From positions 1 to 39,642 of the forward strand of contig JAFDED010000031.1 in assembly GCA_019310535.1 (NCBI GenBank): a stretch of DNA of 39,642 nucleotides, given 5' to 3'. The stretch comes from Deltaproteobacteria bacterium (GTDB lineage: Bacteria; Desulfobacterota; JAFDED01). The translations under genes and the position numbers were made by a program. Position 1 is the first letter of the stretch. The number at the start of each line of letters is the position of its first letter. This document shows positions 34,382 through 39,642 of the stretch, piece after piece. Under the pieces are notes generated by a model, which worked only from the letters and a program-made list of their open reading frames with translations, did no database searches and was not told where the DNA came from.

Positions 34382-35362
34382 ATGCACCATGAATTTCGTT
34401 ATCTTTCGCGCGGGCAGGTGGAATCTCTGGGAATGAGCATGGAAGAAGTGATCGAAGTGGTGGAAGAGGTCTTCCGTCTCAAAGGGGAGGGGAGGTGTGA
34501 GATGCCTCCCAAGCCCGGCATCCATCCGGAGTCACCGGATTCTTTTCTTCATGCCATGCCCGGGTATGTGCCCGATCTGTGCGGCGCCGGCATCAAGTGG
34601 GTGAGCGGCTTCCCTGTTAATCGGGAAAGGGGGTTGCCTTACATCTGCGCCACATTGATTCTCAACGACCCCGAGACGGGCCTGCCGCTGGCAATCATGG
34701 ACGGCACGTGGATCACTGCTGTCCGTACCGGGGCTGCCACGGCTGTGGCGGCACGATACCTGGCACGGCCTGACTCACGGGTTATGGGGATGCTTGGCTG
34801 CGGCGTCCAGGGCCGGAGCAATCTGGCGGCGCTGCGGGTGGTGTTAAAAGAGATGGATCGGGTCAAGGCTTATGATATTGACCCCGAGGCGCTGCGGCGA
34901 TACGTGGAAGAGATGTCAGGGCGGCACGGGATACGGGTTGATCCCGTTGAATCGCCAAAGGAGGCCGTGGAGGGCGCTGATGTGATCGTAACTGCAGGCC
35001 CCATTTTGAAGAACCCGGAGCCCGTGATCCAGGATGACTGGATCGCGCCCGGCGCATTCGGCTGCGCTCTGGATTACGATTCATACTGGAGGGCAGACGC
35101 CTTCCGGGGTGCGGATCGGTTGTTCAGCGACGACGTGACACAGACCGAATACGCCCGGGCACATAAGGGATTCTTTTCGTCGCTTCCGAAATCGATTATT
35201 GATTTTGGTGATGTGGTGGCGGGAAAGGTCCCGGGCCGCCAGTCCCCCACGGAAAGGCTCCTGTCCCTTCACCAGGGCCTGGCACTGGAGGACATGGCCA
35301 CAGCGGTCCGCATCCTCCGGTTGGCGGAGTCAAAGGGGGTAGGGACCATGCTGCCCCTGTAG
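34382..35362 (+). CDS. Ornithine cyclodeaminase/mu-crystallin family protein
   Basis: The product is 326 residues from ATG 34382 (GGGGGT 6 nt upstream); an in-frame ATG at 34328 would add 18 residues outside the family pattern. Family blocks are FRYLSRGQVESLGMSMEEVI, GAGIKWVSGFPVN with Lys72 in the active site, MDGTWITAVRTGAATAVAAR with Arg115, and the Rossmann motif GMLGCGVQGRSNL (GxGxxG). Members include ornithine cyclodeaminase, alanine dehydrogenase, and reductases of cyclic ketimines such as pyrroline-2-carboxylate. Given its neighbours (racemase, DapA-family aldolase) an amino- or imino-acid oxidoreductase role is likely. Last gene of the plus-strand set; it converges on the broken hydrolase gene 27 bp away. 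Confidence 0.9.
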   Translation: MHHEFRYLSRGQVESLGMSMEEVIEVVEEVFRLKGEGRCEMPPKPGIHPESPDSFLHAMPGYVPDLCGAGIKWVSGFPVNRERGLPYICATLILNDPETGLPLAIMDGTWITAVRTGAATAVAARYLARPDSRVMGMLGCGVQGRSNLAALRVVLKEMDRVKAYDIDPEALRRYVEEMSGRHGIRVDPVESPKEAVEGADVIVTAGPILKNPEPVIQDDWIAPGAFGCALDYDSYWRADAFRGADRLFSDDVTQTEYARAHKGFFSSLPKSIIDFGDVVAGKVPGRQSPTERLLSLHQGLALEDMATAVRILRLAESKGVGTMLPL

Positions 35363-35389
35363 CGGCGATTAAAAAGAGAGCCAGAGGCC

Positions 35390-37739
35390 TTATTGGAGAT
35401 ATCCCAGTGATTTCAGGCGCTGCAATATCCTTTTACTCACCTTTGGCCGATGGGCTTTACTCCCCTTTGAGGCACGGGAGGCGGCCATCAGTCGTTTGTG
35501 CTTCATGCGCGAGTTGCGGACCCATGACTTCAATTCTTTGACCAGTTTTTCCGACTGAGGGCGCATGGTAACCGCCAGGTCCCTTTTCCCCCGGGGGTCC
35601 TGTTCAAGGTCAAAAAGGTGAATTCTGCCCGTCCCCTCCTCCCATATTACCTTGTACCGGCCTTTAATCATGGTGGCTTTGTATGGTGATCGAAAGGCAG
35701 TCTCGGAAAAAGAGGGCCTGTTTTCGAACATCCGCTTCGCCTTTTTATCACCCCGGATGAGGCGCAGCAGGCTTTTCCCGGCGAGATCGCGCGGCGCTTC
35801 GATTCCTGCGATATCGAGGGCTGAACCCGCGTTGATATTGTTTTGCCCTCCGGCAGGAAGCCGGGAAAGGAAAAGATCAGCGGAACATCGATCAGTTCCC
35901 TGAAAAGGGTATACCCGTGGAAGTACCATCCGTGATCGGCAAATTCCTCTCCGTGATCCGCGGTGACGATCACCAGGGTTTTCCGTGCCAGTTCCTCCCT
36001 GCTACGGATTTCGCTTATGAGCCTGGAGACGGTTTCGTCAACATAACGAATTTCTCCATCGTACAGGGCGATCATCTTTTTAAGTTCTCCGGGTGTCACA
36101 TTAACCTTGAGTTGAAAAGGCTCCCATGGCTCATAGATTTTAAGGTCGCAGAATGTAACGGGGTCATTGAGTATCCTGCCCTGATACCCGGGAAGGAAGT
36201 CGTACTCCTCATGGGGAGTGTAAAGGCTGTGCGGCTCCATATAGTGGCCGTAGACGAAAAAAGGTCCGTTTTCATGCTGACGAATCCATTGGATCATCTT
36301 GTCCGTGGGATTTTGCCAGTCATTGAGCAGCGTGTGCTCGTCGAAACCACGGTGGAAGCCCGTGTCGGAGTTGAGGTGAGGATTTGTCACAAAAGCGGCT
36401 GTATGGTAGCCCGCCTTTCTGAGATACTCGGCGAGCGTTGTCAAGCCATTGGGGATCGGCGTAACGGGATATTCTGCCAGCCTCCCGTGCTGGCTCGGGT
36501 ATGAAGACGTAAATAGCGAGGCTATAGAGGAGGCTGTCCATGTGCTCTGACAGAAGGCGGTCTCAAATCGAACCCCACCGGCGGCCAGCGCGTCGAGGCT
36601 GGAGATGTAGGTCGCTGATAGCCGTAGCACCCAAGGTGGTCAGAGCGCAGGGCATCGATGAACAGCAGGATAACATTCGGTCTGGAGGACCTGCTGCGGA
36701 TACGGTCCTCGATAATGGGGTTTGCCCAGTATCCCGCATGAATGGCTTCTGTCTCTTTCTCGGGATCATTATTCCCATCAATTTTCTCGGCCCGAAAAAT
36801 GAGATCAACGGTGCGGCCGCTCCAGGGAGACAGATCCAACCGGACGAATTCCATTTTCTCAGGGTTCTCCGGGTCAGGGTGGATTTCCCGCTGAAATAGA
36901 ATTTTTCCATCGGGCTCCAGCCCGTCGCTTCGAAGGGAAACCTCAAAGGCAACAGGTCCCGGACGCAACCTCTCGAGCAGTTGGGCATCTTTGATCATTG
37001 GTCGAAAAATGTCCTTTAATCCAATGCCAAACGTCAGCAAGGAGGGATGAGACAGCTCCAGAGGGAATTCAAATCTCGATCCCGCAGGCGCAATAAAGGC
37101 GGGGCGGCTGACCGCTGCAACATCTTCAACATCGGACCCTGAAATGATTGCAGTACTGATAAACTCTGTCACATCAGCGGGAAGGCTGGAATAAATCTTT
37201 TTCAAAACTTCCGGATGAACTTCATACCGGGCGATGAACTCTCCCTGTGGTGGAGCGGGAGGATTGACGCCCATGGGGGTTGAAAAGCAGATGTTGGAGT
37301 CAACCCATGCCCACGAGCCCGGCCGCTGCCGCTCAACTTCTTCCCGGTTCAAGTAGTCGATTCCGGGAACATCGCGGCCGTTTCTCGTAAGGCGATTGCG
37401 CGCGAATCGGTCCGCATGGAAAGGGACCATCGGAAAGGAAGCTGGTGTGCACCACCACACAGTGCGGTGCTCGGGATACTCCTTGGCAACTTCCCAATTA
37501 CCTGCGGAAATTTTCTGGGTGAAAATCCCATCAACAATCAGGGATTCGAGGAAGGTGCCCTTCATGGGATTTTCAGGTAAATATATTTTCGCATCCTGGG
37601 AAAGCCGGTCATTAAGATGAATAACGGTAGGACTTAACGGGGAGTACCACAACCTCCATATCGAGAGCGAGAGGATTACCATCAGGCCGATGGCAGCGGA
37701 ATAAACAGCGATTCGAGCGGCTTTCATACGCGGCGGCAC
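35390..37739 (-). pseudogene. Alkaline-phosphatase-superfamily (sulfatase-like) membrane hydrolase, broken
   Basis: Three minus-strand frames make one protein of roughly 780 residues. Frame 1 (to 36522) has an N-terminal membrane helix (about 10-33), a periplasmic region, a beta-sandwich domain (about 213-345) and the catalytic start RPNVILLFIDALRSDHLGCY. A one-base deletion near 36597 moves the match to frame 2: SLDALAAGGVRFETAF, CQSTWTASSIASLFTSSYPS and TADHGEEFADHG (metal ligands). A second lesion near 35845, with about 20 nt missing, moves it to frame 3: ALDIAGIEAPRDLAGKSLLR and HLFDLEQDPRGKRDL. The sulfatase CxPSR motif is replaced by TASSI, so the nucleophile would be Thr, as in phosphatases or phosphodiesterases. 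Probably inactive unless the lesions are sequence errors. Confidence 0.8.
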
Positions 37740-37949
37740 CCCGAGAAAGCTTTATATGAAAACTAATTTATTGCCAATGAGTTGGACTTTTGAAAGAATA
37801 AGAAACGGATATTGCATATCAAATTTTGTCATAAATTGCACGGGAAAAAACCGGCGAATTCCCGGTGGAATGTTATTTATTTTATGGTCCCCCTCTGATC
37901 CTTCCGCCATAGAAATGGGAAAGGAAATTTTGCGTTTTCAGGATGTACA
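37740..37949. other. Intergenic, nothing recognised
   Basis: About 210 AT-rich bases lie between the start of the broken hydrolase gene and the end of the small membrane protein gene. No gene, repeat or promoter stands out. Confidence 0.4.
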
Positions 37950-38288
37950 CTATGTATCAACCCCAGCCAATAAGATAATAATCAACCAACCTATAGAGTT
38001 GATTAAAAGGATCGAACCAACGGTAGCACATATATGCAACATTTTTTCAAGTATGGATTTTCTATTATCCATAGATCTTCTTGTGATGAATTCCACTACT
38101 CCAAAATATATTATGGTAATTGCCGAAAAAATTCCTGCTATCAATAGTACATCTATCCCTTTGCCTAATAATTGGCTGATGTTAAAATAACACAACATGG
38201 CCGGTATCCCTATAAATGCCATAGATGTCATGACCGCCATAAAGTAGATTAAGAAATAATACAAATATTTCTCAAGATTTTCGATCAT
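37950..38288 (-). CDS. Small membrane protein, function unknown
   Basis: The 112-residue product is strongly hydrophobic, with three likely membrane helices (about 8-35, 43-64 and 83-108) and a basic loop RRSMDNRKSILEKM between the second and third. I recognise no family. Shine-Dalgarno support before the ATG is weak, and the gene is AT-rich compared with its neighbours, which may point to foreign origin. Clean amphipathic and hydrophobic patterning makes it likely to be real. An opposite-strand frame over the same bases (37756-38190) is less convincing. Confidence 0.5.
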   Translation of the reverse strand: MIENLEKYLYYFLIYFMAVMTSMAFIGIPAMLCYFNISQLLGKGIDVLLIAGIFSAITIIYFGVVEFITRRSMDNRKSILEKMLHICATVGSILLINSIGWLIIILLAGVDT

Positions 38289-38308
38289 AATTATCGAAAT
38301 GCTATAGT

Positions 38309-38524
38309 TTAACTCTGAAGTTGTTTTACATGACTAACGGGGTTGACGGGCATCATCACGGAATCCACTGGCCAGTCCCTCACGGCCCAGGTCAACGAGT
38401 GTTCCCTTCGTCCGGTCTTTCCGAAATCCCTGAGATCGATTCCATGATCCTGCTCTTTCTCCCTATCCTCAAGGTGTGCTTTGTAGAGATAAGACTGATG
38501 AGAAAACTCCGGGATCCCGTTCAA
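38309..38524 (-). CDS. Short hypothetical frame downstream of the methyltransferase gene
   Basis: A 71-codon frame begins with TTG overlapping the methyltransferase stop (TTGA). It contains DHGIDLRDFGKTGRREHSLT and WPVDSVMMPVNPVSHVK. I recognise no domain. The sequence may be translated from a dispersed DNA repeat rather than a gene, so support is weak. Confidence 0.2.
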   Translation of the reverse strand: MNGIPEFSHQSYLYKAHLEDREKEQDHGIDLRDFGKTGRREHSLTWAVRDWPVDSVMMPVNPVSHVKQLQS

Positions 38525-39177
38525 CTGTACGGTTTGCGGCCCACGAATTGGGCCACGGCCCTTGGAGGGTTGTCTTCGATCCCTTCAAAGGAATGAATAA
38601 CCTCCCAGTCCTCGAACCATGATTTTAATTCGCCTGGGTGCAACAAGAAGTCCGGATTGTGAGGTTTCCCGTATTTGGGTTGATCAATGGTAAAGGTTTC
38701 ATATATGAGGAAGCCCCCTTTTTTCAATGCCTTCTTGAGGCAGGGCATGAGTGGACGATGGAGATAACGAAAGACCAATATCCCACCGTAAAAATCCTCA
38801 GGCAAGGGGTTGACCTTCATCTGCTCGAGATCGACCTGCCAGGGGCACAATGTTACGCCAAAGTGTGCCGCAATCTTTTGGGCACATTCCAACGCTTTCA
38901 GTGAGATATCGCAGCAAATGACAGGAAAGCCCTTCCGTGCCAAAAATATCCCATTATGACATTCGCCGCAAGCCAGGTCCAGGATGGGTCCGGGTAATGA
39001 GTGCTGAAGGAAGATGCGCCAGTATGTGAGCAATAGACCTGCCGGCTCCATGAGAGGTTTCTCATCATTCGATGAGATATCCTCTTTCATCAGCTCTTTA
39101 AATTCACTATCCTTCATGATCGGAGACGTTGCGTGAAAACCTCGGCCACCTTCAAGACCTTTTCTCCGGCGAAGCAA
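38521..39177 (-). CDS. Class I SAM-dependent methyltransferase (TehB-like)
   Basis: The 218-residue product has the Rossmann methyltransferase motif I PILDLACGECHNGIFLARKG, an acidic residue at the end of strand 2 (FPVICCDISLKALECAQKIA) and motif IV-VI segments FYGGILVFRYLHRPLMPCLK, ALKKGGFLIYETFT and GKPHNPDFLLHPGELKSWF. The last block is characteristic of TehB-like methyltransferases. Two starts are possible: TTG 39177, with AGGAGGG 7 nt upstream, or ATG 39117, which matches the usual protein start (MKDSEFKELM) but lacks a ribosome binding site. Substrate unknown. Confidence 0.85.
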   Translation of the reverse strand: MLRRRKGLEGGRGFHATSPIMKDSEFKELMKEDISSNDEKPLMEPAGLLLTYWRIFLQHSLPGPILDLACGECHNGIFLARKGFPVICCDISLKALECAQKIAAHFGVTLCPWQVDLEQMKVNPLPEDFYGGILVFRYLHRPLMPCLKKALKKGGFLIYETFTIDQPKYGKPHNPDFLLHPGELKSWFEDWEVIHSFEGIEDNPPRAVAQFVGRKPYS

Positions 39178-39347
39178 CGATAAGTCCCTCCTGACCCATG
39201 ACGGCCTCCCATAGTTGTTTTTATATTTTAACGCACCTTGTACGTCAGGTAAAGGGAATAAAAAGTCCAGTTAATATTCTTTTCTCATGATTACAAAAGA
39301 TTATCGGTAACTTTGAAGCGGCCCTGCTCACCCCCGCACCTCGCTTG

Positions 39348-39570
39348 CTATATTTCTTTCTTACTAATTCTTTCTTTAACACTTGCTATCTTTATAAGGA
39401 CGTCTTTCTCGGGGTATGCGGCGAACAATTTTTTGCCAGGAATTTCAAGACCGTCTCGGCCTCCGATGTAGGCATACCGCCCTTTAGCAGGCAGTTAGCT
39501 ATGTGAAAAAGGGTCTCCCCTACAACGTCATTTAAATAATTTTTATATTGCGCTTCGACGCATAATCTGC
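39348..39570 (-). pseudogene. Primase-type C-terminal helical fragment, frameshifted
   Basis: On the minus strand a frame gives ETLFHIANCLLKGGMPTSEA and VLKFLAKNCSPHTP, and after a one-base shift near 39416 continues EKDVLIKIASVKERISKKEI to TAG 39348-39350. The pattern TLFHxANCLxKGGMPxxEx...P..P...KI.SxxxR is that of the C-terminal helical region of primase-polymerase proteins on mobile elements. No catalytic domain is present, so it is a remnant of a plasmid, phage or integrative element. Confidence 0.4.
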
Positions 39571-39609
39571 TATAACTGGGCGAAAAAACGAAAGGAGGCA
39601 GATTATGCG
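39559..39609 (+). promoter_or_regulatory. 12 bp inverted repeat enclosing the ribosome binding site and start codon
   Basis: CGCATAATCTGC (39559-39570) and GCAGATTATGCG (39598-39609) are perfect complements. The right arm contains the ATG (39605-39607) and the loop carries AAAGGAGG (39591-39598). In RNA the start codon would be paired, so translation should depend on melting of the stem. Insertion-sequence transposases often use such protection. Confidence 0.75.
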
Positions 39610-39642
39610 GATAGAATGTCGAACCGAAGAGGAATTGTTTTC
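39605..39642 (+). CDS. Start of an unidentified gene (cut by window end)
   Basis: ATG at 39605 follows AAAGGAGG by 6 nt and encodes MRIECRTEEELF before the window ends. Twelve residues are too few for identification. The start-codon hairpin and the mobile-element remnant just upstream make a transposase a fair guess. Confidence 0.5.
   Translation, partial: MRIECRTEEELF

Overview
The window looks like a chromosomal segment of an anaerobic Desulfobacterota (deltaproteobacterial) bacterium, probably an uncultured or metagenome-derived one. The evidence is the gene mix: two TAXI-type TRAP transporters with fused permeases, a TIGR04211-type SH3 coiled-coil protein, an SspB-like ClpXP adaptor, a decayed corrinoid (B12) methyltransferase partner, a C_GCAxxG_C_C redox protein that appears to be a selenoprotein, and REP-like palindromes. 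No rRNA, tRNA or CRISPR array is visible.

Layout. 1-1.1 kb: the end of an HD-GYP protein, then about 0.8 kb of decayed genes (an IS3 OrfA-like fragment, a zinc-dehydrogenase C-terminus). 1.1-3.5 kb: HpcH/HpaI-type aldolase, two palindromic repeats, SspB-like protein, transposase remnant, SH3 coiled-coil membrane protein. 3.8-8.1 kb: corrinoid-protein pseudogene, then a minus-strand set of Asp/Glu-racemase-superfamily enzyme, TAXI receptor and TRAP permease. 8.3-14.2 kb: a minus-strand envelope-glycan module of B12-binding radical SAM protein (frameshifted), GT39-type glycosyltransferase, UPF0104/AglD-like membrane protein (in-frame TAG) and DegT/ArnB-type aminotransferase. 14.3-15.1 kb: two tandem 134-140 bp repeats and a broken transposase gene. 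15.2-20.7 kb: glmU, glmS and a PcrA/UvrD helicase in one coupled operon. 21.3-24.4 kb: a second TAXI receptor and permease on the plus strand, closed by a large bidirectional terminator.

24.6-35.4 kb is the most interesting part. Two divergent gene sets share a roughly 450 bp intergenic region. The minus-strand set encodes a dipeptide-type ABC importer (two permeases and a binding protein, no ATPase in the window), an N-acyl-D-amino-acid deacylase, an amino-acid-type binding protein and a Cys-rich DUF6125-like protein. The plus-strand set encodes an Asp/Glu racemase, a C_GCAxxG_C_C protein, a DapA-family aldolase and an ornithine cyclodeaminase/mu-crystallin-family enzyme. I infer a salvage pathway for D-amino-acid-containing peptides or N-acyl amino acids: import, deacylation, racemisation, then lyase and imino-acid reductase steps. 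In the C_GCAxxG gene the first family cysteine is replaced by an in-frame TGA at 32824-32826, followed at SECIS distance by a hairpin with a GGGUCUGC loop, so the true gene is 32743-33225 with Sec28.

35.4-39.6 kb: an alkaline-phosphatase-superfamily membrane hydrolase broken by two lesions, a small membrane protein, a SAM methyltransferase, a primase-like fragment, and the start of a new gene whose start codon lies inside a perfect 12 bp inverted repeat.

Two themes recur. Gene decay is frequent (at least eight broken genes or fragments). Strong stem-loops sit directly after the binding-protein gene in all three transport operons, which would favour excess receptor over permease.
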